24,961 bases of DNA. Origin: Acidobacteriota bacterium (GTDB lineage: Bacteria; Acidobacteriota; Vicinamibacteria; Vicinamibacterales; UBA2999). Of the stretch, positions 15,389-24,058 are shown one piece after another; position 1 is the stretch's first letter, and each line of letters starts with the position of its first letter. The position numbers and the translations under genes are program-made. Under the pieces are notes generated by a model, which was not told the DNA's origin, made no database searches, and saw nothing but the letters and a program-made list of their open reading frames with translations. The DNA is taken from the NCBI GenBank assembly GCA_947465645.1, contig CANIBQ010000072.1, forward strand, positions 1 through 24,961, read 5' to 3'.

Positions 15389-17530
15389 CTACGGGGACAT
15401 CGTCGTCCCATCCCAGATCCGCACGGTCCGCACCAGGTCCCACGGCTGGATCCGATCGGCAATCTCCATCCCGTTCACCACGTGCCCGAAGACGGTGTAC
15501 CTGGCGTCCAGGTGCGGCTGCGGTGAATGGGTGATGAAGAACTGGCTGCCGCCGGTGTCCTTCCAGTCGAGCGCCATGCCCACCGTTCCCCGCAGGTACG
15601 GCCGCTGGTTGAGTTCGTCGCGAATCGAGTAGCCGGGCCCTCCCTCGCCGTCGCCGCGCGGATCGCCGTCCTGCACGACGAAATCGGGGACGACCCGGTG
15701 CACTGCGACGCCGTTGAAGAAGCCCTTGCGCGCGAGCGCCATGAAGTTTGCGACCGTCAGTGGAGCATCGAGGATCGCCAGCTCGATTTCGATCGTCCCC
15801 CGATCGGTCTCGATGAACGCGTGGGGAGAGAAGGCCGGGACGATCAGGGCCTGCCACTCGGCCTGGCCGATCGGCCGCCCGCCGGGCGCGGGGCGAATGC
15901 TGTCGGCAACCGGCTCGGTGACGTTCTGCTCGCGCAGCAGGTCGGCCGCACGAACCCTGACCGCCCAATCGCGGTCCTTCAACGCCTCCTGCAGCAGCGG
16001 CCGGGCCCCCACCGGGTCGATTCGGCTCACCGCCACGAGCATCGCCGCCCGGGCGACGTAGGTACTGTCGCCGAGCGCCGCCCGGTACGCCTCGTAGAGC
16101 GGGGCCACCGCAGACGTCACCTTCAACTCGGCCAGTCCATTCGCCGCCGCGGCGCGGATGACGAAGTCGTCGTCCTTGAGCCGCTCGAGGAGGACTTTGT
16201 CGGTGCCCGGCGCCTTTGACGTCACCAGCGCGGCCAGGGCGGTTGGAATCACGCGCTGATCGCGGTCCTGCAGCAGCATCATCAGCCGCGCTGACCCCTG
16301 CTCGGGCGACAGGGAGCCGAGCGCCGTCGCCTGCGCCGTCCGGACCGTCCAGTCGCGGTCGGGGTCGAGGCCCGACAGCGTGGCAAGAAAGGTCACCGGG
16401 TCGAGCCGCGCGAGCACGCGCATTGCGGCGCCGCGAATCGCCGGCGACGTGTCCGATACGAGATCGAGCATCAGGTCGAGGCTCTCGGGACGTGCGATGG
16501 TGCTCAGCGCATTCATCGCTTCGATCCGGAGCGTGTGCTCCAGCTCGACTTCCGAGACGATCCGGATCATCGCCGGCGCCGCCGCGGCGTCCGCCAGGGC
16601 GCCGAGGGCGCGGATCGACTGGATCACCACGGCCGGATGCAACTGGCGCTGCTCGACGATCTGCCGCAACTCCCCGGCAGCGCCCTGGGCCTTGACGGCC
16701 CCGAGTCCCCGCGCGGCAAACGCCGCGGTGTATCGGCCTGGGGTCTTGAGCAGCGTCATCAGCGCCGGCGCGGCTCGTGGATCCCCGAGTCTCTGGAGTG
16801 CGTACGCGACGGGCCACCACGTCGAGACCGGCTGCCCCGCCGTATCCAGCACTGTGGCCGCCAGCGCCTCGTACGATCCAAGACGTACGAGCGCGTATAA
16901 CCCAAGGCGGGCGGCTTCTGCCGCTGGAGTCAGCGGATACGCGTCGTCGTCGGGCGCCAGGCCCATCAGCGCCCCCGCCTGGATGTGAGCGAGCGCCATG
17001 GCGCCGACCGCAGGCGCGTCCGACCGATCACCGAGCGTGCCGAGCGCTTCGGCGGCCCGGCCCTGCACAATCGGTTCGACATCCTTGAGGGCGGTAAGAA
17101 GAGCCGGCCTCGCCGCCACGTCGCCGATCAGCCCGAGGGAAAACGCGGCCATCTGCCGAACTTCAAACTCTTCGTCCGCAAGAAGCCTGGTCAGCGGCTC
17201 GACCGCGTCACGCAGGCCCACGCGCCCCAGCGCAAGCGCGGTGCGGCGCCTGACGCGAGCCTCGGGGTCGGTCAGCAACCGGATCAGATCCGACGGCTGC
17301 GGTGGCGCGACGATCTGGGGACGATCCGTGGTGGCGGGGACAAGCACGACCTGCGGCGGCGGATTCGGGTCGCGCAACATGCGCTGGTCCTCCAGCCGCA
17401 TGATCCAACCGAGCTTCTCTTCCCAGGTGATGACGGGCGGCTCGGGCGGGGGGAGGGGGACCTTCGCCGCACAGCCGACGGCAAGGCCCAAGGCCCACAA
17501 CGCAAGGCCCAACAACCGGACCTTGATCAC
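15389..17530 (-). CDS. Lipoprotein with HEAT repeats fused to a cyclophilin-type peptidyl-prolyl isomerase domain
   Basis: About 713 residues. The N-terminus (VIKVRLLGLALWALGLAVGC) is a lipoprotein signal with Cys near residue 20, so the protein is probably membrane-anchored and faces the periplasm. Residues of about 55-540 are HEAT/PBS-lyase-like repeats (RVRRRTALALGRVGLRDAVEPLTRLL, EVRQMAAFSLGLIGD, WAVRVRAADLLREQN). Residues of about 560-713 are a cyclophilin: HRVVPDFVVQDGDPRGDG, GGPGYSIRDE, GGSQFFITHSPQPHLDARYTVFG. The catalytic Arg, Phe, Gln and His are kept, and Trp is replaced by Leu in PHLD as in many bacterial enzymes. The likely role is folding or scaffolding of exported proteins. 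I chose GTG 17530 because it gives a compact signal peptide; ATG 17566 is possible. It is divergent from the kinase gene. Confidence 0.85.
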   Translation of the reverse strand: MIKVRLLGLALWALGLAVGCAAKVPLPPPEPPVITWEEKLGWIMRLEDQRMLRDPNPPPQVVLVPATTDRPQIVAPPQPSDLIRLLTDPEARVRRRTALALGRVGLRDAVEPLTRLLADEEFEVRQMAAFSLGLIGDVAARPALLTALKDVEPIVQGRAAEALGTLGDRSDAPAVGAMALAHIQAGALMGLAPDDDAYPLTPAAEAARLGLYALVRLGSYEALAATVLDTAGQPVSTWWPVAYALQRLGDPRAAPALMTLLKTPGRYTAAFAARGLGAVKAQGAAGELRQIVEQRQLHPAVVIQSIRALGALADAAAAPAMIRIVSEVELEHTLRIEAMNALSTIARPESLDLMLDLVSDTSPAIRGAAMRVLARLDPVTFLATLSGLDPDRDWTVRTAQATALGSLSPEQGSARLMMLLQDRDQRVIPTALAALVTSKAPGTDKVLLERLKDDDFVIRAAAANGLAELKVTSAVAPLYEAYRAALGDSTYVARAAMLVAVSRIDPVGARPLLQEALKDRDWAVRVRAADLLREQNVTEPVADSIRPAPGGRPIGQAEWQALIVPAFSPHAFIETDRGTIEIELAILDAPLTVANFMALARKGFFNGVAVHRVVPDFVVQDGDPRGDGEGGPGYSIRDELNQRPYLRGTVGMALDWKDTGGSQFFITHSPQPHLDARYTVFGHVVNGMEIADRIQPWDLVRTVRIWDGTTMSP

Positions 17531-17627
17531 CGTCTCGTTGGATCCTGAGCTTTGCGCGTTGTGCATTGTGCCTTTGCTTGGTTGCAGGATGATAGCATTC
17601 ACGCTGAGCGCGTCCGCTCGGCGCAGC

Positions 17628-18266
17628 ATGCCATTCCAGTACATCGCCATCGAAGGTCCCATCGGCGTCGGGAAAACGTCGCTCGCCGAGCGGCTGGCGG
17701 CGCGTCTCGACGCTGCGGCTGTGCTGGAGGAGTCCGAGAACCCGTTCATCGCCGACTTCTACGGCGGCCGGCCCGGCGCGGCGCTGCAGGCGCAGCTGTT
17801 CTACCTGCTGAACCGGCACCGCCAGCAGCTCACGCTGCGGCAGGCCAACCTGTTCGCGCAGACCACCGTCGCCGACTACGTGTTCGACAAGGACAAAATC
17901 TTCGCGTATCTCAACCTCGACGATAACGAGCTGTTCATCTACCAGCGCCTCTACGATCTGCTGGCCGCCGACGTCCCCCCTCCCGATCTGGTCGTCTACC
18001 TCCAGGCGCCAACCGACGTGCTGATGCGGCGGCTGCGTGATCGGAAGGCGGACGATGATGCCCAGGTACCCCTGCCGTCGCCCGAGTACCTTCGCGAGTT
18101 GAACGAGGCCTACCAGCATTTCTTCTTTCACTACTCGGCGACGCCGCTCCTGGTCGTCGAAACGTCCCAGCTCGATCTCCAGGGGAGCGACGAGGCCGTG
18201 GACGACGTGATCCGCCAGATTCGGAGCATGAACAAGGGGACCCGCTACTACGTGCCCCGCACGTAG
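17628..18266 (+). CDS. Deoxynucleoside kinase (deoxyadenosine/deoxyguanosine kinase-like)
   Basis: This 212-residue cytosolic enzyme of the dNK family phosphorylates deoxynucleosides in nucleotide salvage. It has a P-loop EGPIGVGKTS (9-18), the substrate block EESENPFIADFYGG, DYVFDKDKIFAYLNL (the DRS-like region), VVYLQAPTDVLMRRLRDRK with the LID arginines, and the C-terminal helix SPEYLRELNEAYQHFFFHY. It is closest in pattern to bacterial deoxyadenosine/deoxyguanosine kinases; the exact base preference cannot be read here. I chose ATG 17628, where the conserved domain begins; ATG 17589 is possible and lies just behind an AGG. Neither has a good ribosome binding site. accD follows after 23 bases, so both may share a transcript. 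Confidence 0.88.
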   Translation: MPFQYIAIEGPIGVGKTSLAERLAARLDAAAVLEESENPFIADFYGGRPGAALQAQLFYLLNRHRQQLTLRQANLFAQTTVADYVFDKDKIFAYLNLDDNELFIYQRLYDLLAADVPPPDLVVYLQAPTDVLMRRLRDRKADDDAQVPLPSPEYLRELNEAYQHFFFHYSATPLLVVETSQLDLQGSDEAVDDVIRQIRSMNKGTRYYVPRT

Positions 18267-18289
18267 GGGCATGCTACAGTTCGGGGCTG

Positions 18290-19216
18290 ATGGCCTGGTT
18301 CAAGAAGGCGCGAAAGCCGATGGCCTCGTCCACCGCCGACAAGCCCAGCCGGGTCCCGGAAGGGCTGTGGGTCAAGTGTCCCGGCTGCACGCAGGTCATC
18401 TACAACAAGGATCTCGAAAAGAACCTCGCGGTCTGCCCCAAGTGCGCGTTTCACTTCCGGATCAGCGCCGCCGAACGGCTGGCGGGCCTGTTTGACGAGG
18501 GCCGGTGGGCTGAGCACTTTCCCAATCTCATCTCCAACGACCCGCTGAAGTTCACCGACACCAAGCCCTACAACGATCGCCTCCGTACCACCATCAAGAG
18601 CACCGGCATGAACGACGCGGTCGTGATCGCGACCGGCCGCCTCGACGGCCTGGACGTGGTCGTCGCGGCGATGGAGTACTCGTTCATCGGCGGCAGCATG
18701 GGCGTCGTGGTCGGCGAGAAGATCACCCGCGCGGTGGAGATGGCGATCGATCACCGCCAGCCGCTGATCGTGATCTCCTGTTCGGGCGGCGCACGGATGA
18801 TGGAGGGCGCGCTCTCCCTGATGCAGATGGCCAAGGTCTCCGCCGCGCTCGCGCGGCTCGATCGCGCCCGGCTCCCCTATCTCTCGGTGCTCACCGACCC
18901 CACGACCGGCGGGGTGACCGCGAGCTTCGCCATGCTGGGCGACCTGAACATCGCCGAGCCGAAGGCGCTGATCGGATTCGCCGGGCCGCGGGTCATCGAG
19001 CAGACCATCCGGCAGAAGCTGCCGGAGGGATTCCAACGCAGCGAGTTCCTGGTCGATCACGGGATGATCGACCTGGTGGTGGACCGGCGGGATCTGAAGA
19101 GCACGCTCGCGCGCGCGCTCCGTTTCATGCGGGCGCAGCCGGCGCCCGTGCTGGCTCCGCTCGTGCCGGAGGCGCTGGCCGTCGCGGGCGCGATCGAGCC
19201 GGAGCCGCCGCGCTGA
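18290..19216 (+). CDS. accD: Acetyl-CoA carboxylase carboxyltransferase subunit beta
   Basis: This 308-residue protein is half of the carboxyltransferase that makes malonyl-CoA, the first step of fatty acid synthesis in the cytosol. The N-terminal zinc ribbon has C30, C33, C49 and C52 (CPGC and CPKC). The crotonase-like domain shows YSFIGGSMGVVVGEKI, SCSGGARMMEGALSLMQMAK, the DPTTGGVTASFAMLGD oxyanion segment and GFAGPRVIEQTIRQKLPEGFQRSEFLVDHGMID. The C-terminal 30 residues are Ala/Pro-rich and not conserved. The partner accA is not in the window. folC follows after 106 bases, as in many bacteria where accD-folC are neighbours. Confidence 0.96.
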   Translation: MAWFKKARKPMASSTADKPSRVPEGLWVKCPGCTQVIYNKDLEKNLAVCPKCAFHFRISAAERLAGLFDEGRWAEHFPNLISNDPLKFTDTKPYNDRLRTTIKSTGMNDAVVIATGRLDGLDVVVAAMEYSFIGGSMGVVVGEKITRAVEMAIDHRQPLIVISCSGGARMMEGALSLMQMAKVSAALARLDRARLPYLSVLTDPTTGGVTASFAMLGDLNIAEPKALIGFAGPRVIEQTIRQKLPEGFQRSEFLVDHGMIDLVVDRRDLKSTLARALRFMRAQPAPVLAPLVPEALAVAGAIEPEPPR

Positions 19217-19247
19217 GCCCTCCCTGGTGTGTCTTTCGTCGGGTAGG

Positions 19248-19274
19248 GTCGGCCGCTCCGTTGTCGCGGCCGAC
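19248..19274 (+). other. Strong hairpin between accD and folC
   Basis: A perfect 9-bp GC-rich stem (19248-19256 with 19266-19274) has a 9-base loop and no T tract. It may be a weak terminator or an RNA stability element; folC could still be reached by read-through. Confidence 0.5.
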
Positions 19275-19322
19275 TGCTCGCGATTGAACGCTTGTTGTAG
19301 GTGGTACGCAATCAGTTGAAAC

Positions 19323-20639
19323 ATGCCACTAGACCGGCTGTTCGCGCTCGAGACATTCGGCATCAAGCTCGGGCTCGACAACATCACCCGCCTCTGCGCC
19401 GCCCTCGGACATCCTGAACGCGCCTTTACCTCGCTGCACATCGCGGGGACCAACGGCAAGGGATCGGTGACCGCGATGGTGCACGCGTCCCTGATCGCGG
19501 GCGGCATCCACGCTGCCCGGTACACCTCACCCCACCTGGTCAGCCTCGAGGAGCGGTTCGTCATCGGCTCCGATCGCGTCGACCGTGCGGCGCTCGAAGC
19601 GGTGGCCGCGGACGTGCTCGACTGCGCCGATCGCCTGCGGAGCGACGGGACCTTGCAGGCGCACCCCACGTTCTTCGAAGCCACGACCGCGATCGCGTTC
19701 GAGCTGTTCAGGAAAGCGCGCGTCGAGGTCGCCGTCATCGAGGTCGGCCTGGGCGGCAGGTTCGACGCCACCAACGTTCTGACCGCTCCGGTGGGCGCCA
19801 TCACGTCGATCGGCCTGGATCACCAGGAGTATCTGGGAGCCACGCTGGAGGCGGTCGCGCAGGAAAAGGCGGGCATCATCAAGCCGGACATGACCGTGGT
19901 AACGGGCGCGCTCCCGGAAGAGGCGATGCGCGTCGTGCGTCGTGTGTCGAAGGAGCGTGGGGCACGGGTGGTTGACGCCAGCGAACTGGACGTCAGCGCC
20001 GCGATCGCGGACGGTGAGGCCACCGTCACGATCGAGACCGCAGCCCACGACTACGGCCCGGTGCGGCTGGGGCTGCGCGGCGAGCATCAAATCGGCAATG
20101 CGCTGGTCGCCGTCGGCGTGCTCGAAGCCCTCGCCCAACGCGGCATCCGTGTCGCGCCCGACGCGGTCGGACGGGGGCTGAGCACCGTCGAGTGGCCAGC
20201 CCGCCTGGAAGTGATCACGCTGACTGGCGGCGCACGGGTGTTGCTCGACGCGGCTCACAACGCCGATGGCGCCCACGCACTTGCCGCCTACCTTCGGCGC
20301 TGGCATCCCGAACGCCCGCCCCTGGTGGTCGGGGTGATGCGTGACAAGGACGTAGACGGGATCCTCGATGCGCTGCTGCCGGTGACGTCGTCGGTTGTCG
20401 CCACTGCCGCCGACACGCCGCGGGCGATGCCCGCGCAGGAGCTCGCCGACCGGGTCACCCGGCGCACGGCCGAGCTGACGGGCTCGTCGTCTTGTCGCCG
20501 AAACGTCCACGCGGAAACGGACCCGCTGGTGGCCGTTGACGAAGCGCTCGCGCATGGCTCGCCGGTCTGCGTGGCGGGATCGATTTTTCTCGTGGGAGCC
20601 GTTCGCGAGGGTCTCCAGCGGCGTGCTATCCTGCGATGA
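19323..20639 (+). CDS. folC: Bifunctional dihydrofolate synthase/folylpolyglutamate synthase
   Basis: This 438-residue cytosolic ATP-dependent ligase of the Mur family adds glutamate to dihydropteroate and to folates. Visible motifs are the P-loop LHIAGTNGKGSVTAM (38-52), TSPHLVSLEERF, EVGLGGRFDATN, TSIGLDHQEYLGATLEAVAQEKAGIIKPD and the C-terminal LLDAAHNADGAHALAAYLRRW. The length is normal. The ATG at 19323 begins the conserved LDRLFALETFGIKLGLDNITRL region, but only a weak ribosome binding site precedes it. lptD starts 16 bases after its stop codon, so the two are likely co-transcribed. Confidence 0.94.
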   Translation: MPLDRLFALETFGIKLGLDNITRLCAALGHPERAFTSLHIAGTNGKGSVTAMVHASLIAGGIHAARYTSPHLVSLEERFVIGSDRVDRAALEAVAADVLDCADRLRSDGTLQAHPTFFEATTAIAFELFRKARVEVAVIEVGLGGRFDATNVLTAPVGAITSIGLDHQEYLGATLEAVAQEKAGIIKPDMTVVTGALPEEAMRVVRRVSKERGARVVDASELDVSAAIADGEATVTIETAAHDYGPVRLGLRGEHQIGNALVAVGVLEALAQRGIRVAPDAVGRGLSTVEWPARLEVITLTGGARVLLDAAHNADGAHALAAYLRRWHPERPPLVVGVMRDKDVDGILDALLPVTSSVVATAADTPRAMPAQELADRVTRRTAELTGSSSCRRNVHAETDPLVAVDEALAHGSPVCVAGSIFLVGAVREGLQRRAILR

Positions 20640-20654
20640 TTCCCAACATTTCCA

Positions 20655-22988
20655 ATGGTTACCCGGCTTCTTCTGTGCTCTCTCATCGTGTTCTCTTCAG
20701 CGGCGGCGGCCCAGACACCGGGCGCGGCCCCGGTGCCGCTGCCCGTTCCGGTGCCGGGCGTCATGGCCATCCCCAACACGCCGTTGTCGCTCATCACCAA
20801 CTCGTCGCAGTGGCGTCTCGAACAGATATCCGCGAACCACGTGCGCCTCACCGGACAGGTCGAGATCCAGAGCGATACCGGGACGAAGTTCTTCGCCGAC
20901 GAGATTGAGATTTTCACGGATCCCACGCTTCGGCTGGTCGCGACGGGCAACGTCGTGTTCACCAGCCCCGAAGGGCGCATCTCGGCGGAGCGCGTGGAAT
21001 TCAACGTCCAGAACAGCACCGGGACCTTTCACCAGGCTGCGGGCATCCTGACGCTGAAGAACGCCGACCTCGCGCAGTTCGGCAACCAGGACCCTGACGT
21101 CTATTTTTACGGCGACACCATTGAAAAGCTGCCGGGGCGCTCGTACAAGCTGACGCGCGGCGGCTTCAGCACCTGCGTGCAACCCACGCCGCGCTGGGAA
21201 GTGACCAGCGGCGCGGTGGTCATCAACCTGAGCGAGTACGCGATCGCGCGCAACGTCCTGCTCAGGGTCAAGGGCGTGCCGATGTTCTACCTTCCGATGC
21301 TCTACTACCCGATTAAAGACGACGACCGCGCCACCGGTTTTCTCCTCCCGACCTACGGCACCTCCTCGCTGCGGGGGCAATCGCTCAGCAACGCGTTCTT
21401 CTGGGCGATGGGGCGCAGCCAGGACGCGACCTTCTTCCATGACTGGTTCACCAACACCGGCACCGGGGCGGGCGCCGAGTACCGCTACATCGCCAGCGCG
21501 CAGTCCTACGGGCAGTTCCGCTATTACCGCGTCAACCAGCGCGAGACCACTTTCGGGCAAGGGAGCAGCGCGACCAAGCTGCCCGCGAAGAACAGCTATC
21601 AGTTCACCGGGTCGGGCAACCAGGGGCTTGGTTCGACGCTCCGCTTGCGCGAGCGGATTGACTACGCCTCCGACATCACGTCGCAGCAGCTGTATCAGCA
21701 GAACGTCTATCAGGCCTCGAACGCCTCTCGGCAGATCGAGGTGGGGTTGACCGGCGACTGGACCGGGTTCTCGCTGGGCGCGCTGTTTCAGCGGACCGAG
21801 ACATTCACCAACTCGGAGAACTCGCAGCTGTACGGCAGCAGCCCGCGGGTCACCGCGGCGATCGCGCCCCAGCGCCTCTTCGGCTCGCCGGTGTACGGAT
21901 CGGTCAACGTCAACGGCGGCTACCTGCCGTACAAGACGCTGCGGAACGGCATCGTCACCGCAGACAGGAGCCTGGGTCGAGCCGACATGGTCTCCACCGT
22001 GCGCGCGCCACTGTCACGGTTGACGTTTCTGACCGTCAACACCAGCGCGTCGTACCGGACGACCTACTACACGCGGAGCCTCAGCACCAGCGGCCGGATC
22101 GTTGACGATCCCCTCGTCCGGAAGTACTTCTCGGTGCAGTCGCAGATCATCGGCCCGGTGCTGTCGCGCATCTGGCAGACGCCGTCAAGCCTCAGCTCGG
22201 AACGGATGAAACACCTGATCGAGCCAACGTTCGCGGTAGAATACGCCACGCTCGTGCGGAACAGCCCGTTGGTGGTCGTGCAGGGCGACACGAGCGATGT
22301 GATCCTCGGGGGAGCGTCAAGCCTCACGTATGGACTTAATAATCGGCTGCTGTCCCGCGGCCGCACGCTCAACGGTGTCCAGGGCGGAACGTCCGAAGTC
22401 CTCACCGTCGGCATCGAACAGACCTATTACACCAATGCGCAACTGGGACAGTTCGACCCGCGCTACGCCAGCTCCCAGATCAGCCGGACGGTATCTCGAA
22501 TGTCCCCTGCGACGCTGACCACGCGGGTCAAGCCGAACGCCGCCATCGAGGCGGCCGGGCGGATGGAGTACAACACCAGCCGTGGATTCCTTCAGCTCGT
22601 GTCGATGGGCGGCACGGGTCGCGTCGGCACGGATGGAACGACGACCGTCAGCTTCAGCCGGAGCCGCGGCTCCCGGACGTCGCAGCTGCAGAGCACCTTG
22701 ACCAGCGCGACCGCGTTGAAGTTCCTCCAGGGCCGCGCCACCGGCTCCTATGCCTTGAACTGGGACATCGGCCAGCAGGCGATCGTCAGCCAGGGGGCGG
22801 CCGTGACCTACATGGCGCAGTGCTGCGGCCTCCAGGTCGAGTTCCAGAAGTTCCGGTTCCCGGTCGCGAACCCGAACTTCCCGATCCCTTCCGACCGCCG
22901 TATCAACTTCGGCTTCGTGCTCGCAGGACTCGGCACGTTTTCGAACATGTTCGGCGCCTTCGGCGGCCTCCTGGGCGTAGGACCCTGA
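20655..22988 (+). CDS. lptD: LPS assembly outer-membrane protein LptD
   Basis: This 777-residue protein inserts lipopolysaccharide into the outer leaflet of the outer membrane. A signal peptide covers residues 1-19 (AAAA before QTPG). A jellyroll OstA-type domain lies at about 45-145 (VRLTGQVEIQSDTGTKFFADEIEIF, LRLVATGNVVFTSPEGRISAERVEF), followed by a beta-barrel with VLLRVKGVPMFYLPMLYYPI and RATGFLLPTYGTSS. Mature-protein Cys are C174, C723 and C724, nearly the same positions as C173, C724 and C725 of E. coli; the N-terminal partner C31 is missing. It must therefore have one inter-domain disulfide instead of two. It follows folC closely. A protein with this barrel shows that the organism has an LPS-bearing outer membrane. 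Confidence 0.93.
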   Translation: MVTRLLLCSLIVFSSAAAAQTPGAAPVPLPVPVPGVMAIPNTPLSLITNSSQWRLEQISANHVRLTGQVEIQSDTGTKFFADEIEIFTDPTLRLVATGNVVFTSPEGRISAERVEFNVQNSTGTFHQAAGILTLKNADLAQFGNQDPDVYFYGDTIEKLPGRSYKLTRGGFSTCVQPTPRWEVTSGAVVINLSEYAIARNVLLRVKGVPMFYLPMLYYPIKDDDRATGFLLPTYGTSSLRGQSLSNAFFWAMGRSQDATFFHDWFTNTGTGAGAEYRYIASAQSYGQFRYYRVNQRETTFGQGSSATKLPAKNSYQFTGSGNQGLGSTLRLRERIDYASDITSQQLYQQNVYQASNASRQIEVGLTGDWTGFSLGALFQRTETFTNSENSQLYGSSPRVTAAIAPQRLFGSPVYGSVNVNGGYLPYKTLRNGIVTADRSLGRADMVSTVRAPLSRLTFLTVNTSASYRTTYYTRSLSTSGRIVDDPLVRKYFSVQSQIIGPVLSRIWQTPSSLSSERMKHLIEPTFAVEYATLVRNSPLVVVQGDTSDVILGGASSLTYGLNNRLLSRGRTLNGVQGGTSEVLTVGIEQTYYTNAQLGQFDPRYASSQISRTVSRMSPATLTTRVKPNAAIEAAGRMEYNTSRGFLQLVSMGGTGRVGTDGTTTVSFSRSRGSRTSQLQSTLTSATALKFLQGRATGSYALNWDIGQQAIVSQGAAVTYMAQCCGLQVEFQKFRFPVANPNFPIPSDRRINFGFVLAGLGTFSNMFGAFGGLLGVGP

Positions 22989-22989
22989 C

Positions 22990-24057
22990 GTGAAGGGACT
23001 GATTCTCAGCGGCGGCAAGGGCACCCGCCTGCGTCCACTCACCTATACCAGCGCGAAACAGCTGGTCCCGGTCGCGAACAAGCCGGTCCTCTTCTACGGG
23101 ATCGAGGCGATCGCCGCCGCCGGCATTCGCGAGATCGGCATCGTCGTGGGCGACACCCAGGCGGAAATTCGCGCGGCGGTCGGCGACGGATCGCGCTGGG
23201 GCGTGCGCGTGGAGTACATCGAGCAGGATGCCCCGCGCGGCCTGGCGCACGCGGTGATGATCAGCCAGCCGTTCATTGGCAACGACCCGTTCGTGATGTA
23301 CCTCGGCGACAACCTCCTCAACAAGGGGATCACGCACTTCGTCGAAGAATTCCGCCGCGAGAAGCCCGCCGCGCAGATCCTGCTGGCCCGCGTGCCCGAT
23401 CCGCAGATGTTCGGCGTGGCCGAGCTCCGCGACGGCGTCGTCGTGCGCCTGGTCGAGAAGCCCAAGGAGCCGATCGGCGACCTGGCCCTGGTCGGCGTCT
23501 ACATGTTCGGCCCGGACGTGTTCGAGTCGGTGCACAGGATCAAGCCGAGCTTCCGGAACGAGCTCGAGATCACCGATGCGATCCAGGACCTGATCGACCG
23601 CGGCCTGACCGTCAGGCCGCATATCGTCGACGGCTGGTGGAAGGACACGGGCAAGCTCGAGGACATGCTCGAGGCGAACCGGTTGATCCTGGAAACGTTC
23701 GAGAGGCGTGTGGACGGCACCGTTGACGCGGAGAGCCGGATTGAAGGCAAGGTCGTCATCGAACCGGGGGCGATCGTCGAGCGATCCGTCATTCGCGGTC
23801 CGGCAATCATCGGTGCCAACGCGAGGATCATTCACGCGTACGTCGGCCCGTTCACGTCGATCATGAACAACGTCGAGATCCACGACTCCGAGATCGAGCA
23901 CAGCATCGTGCTGGAAGGGTCGACGGTGCGCGACCTGGCGAACCGGGTGATCGACAGCCTGATCGGCCGCAACGTGCGGATCTACCGGGAGCCGGTCAAG
24001 CCGAGCGCCTACCGCTTCATGCTGGGCGACAATTCGGAGGTGGGGATCAGGTGGTGA
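22990..24057 (+). CDS. rmlA: Glucose-1-phosphate thymidylyltransferase, long form with beta-helix domain
   Basis: This 355-residue enzyme makes dTDP-glucose from dTTP and glucose-1-phosphate, the entry to dTDP-rhamnose and other dTDP-sugars. The nucleotidyltransferase domain shows LSGGKGTRLRPLTYTSAKQLVPVANKP (6-32), YLGDNLL with the metal-binding Asp, LVEKPKEP and WWKDTGKLEDMLEAN. The C-terminal 110 residues are a left-handed beta-helix (EGKVVIEPGAIVERSVIRGPAIIGANARI), as in the StrD/long-RmlA type; the short E. coli type lacks it. The start is GTG at 22990, one base after the lptD stop codon at 22986-22988. The next gene follows with one base between. This is the first gene of a dTDP-sugar cluster. 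Confidence 0.93.
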   Translation: MKGLILSGGKGTRLRPLTYTSAKQLVPVANKPVLFYGIEAIAAAGIREIGIVVGDTQAEIRAAVGDGSRWGVRVEYIEQDAPRGLAHAVMISQPFIGNDPFVMYLGDNLLNKGITHFVEEFRREKPAAQILLARVPDPQMFGVAELRDGVVVRLVEKPKEPIGDLALVGVYMFGPDVFESVHRIKPSFRNELEITDAIQDLIDRGLTVRPHIVDGWWKDTGKLEDMLEANRLILETFERRVDGTVDAESRIEGKVVIEPGAIVERSVIRGPAIIGANARIIHAYVGPFTSIMNNVEIHDSEIEHSIVLEGSTVRDLANRVIDSLIGRNVRIYREPVKPSAYRFMLGDNSEVGIRW

Positions 24058-24058
24058 G

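Noticed and set aside
15357..16820. Open frame of 487 codons in another frame of the HEAT/cyclophilin gene
   Set aside because: Its composition (Arg, Gly, Asp, Ala) is typical of a shifted frame, while the overlapping frame has clear HEAT and cyclophilin motifs.
17483..17511. Triple AAGGCCCA repeat
   Set aside because: It lies within the Leu/Ala-rich signal peptide of the lipoprotein and is explained by its coding needs.
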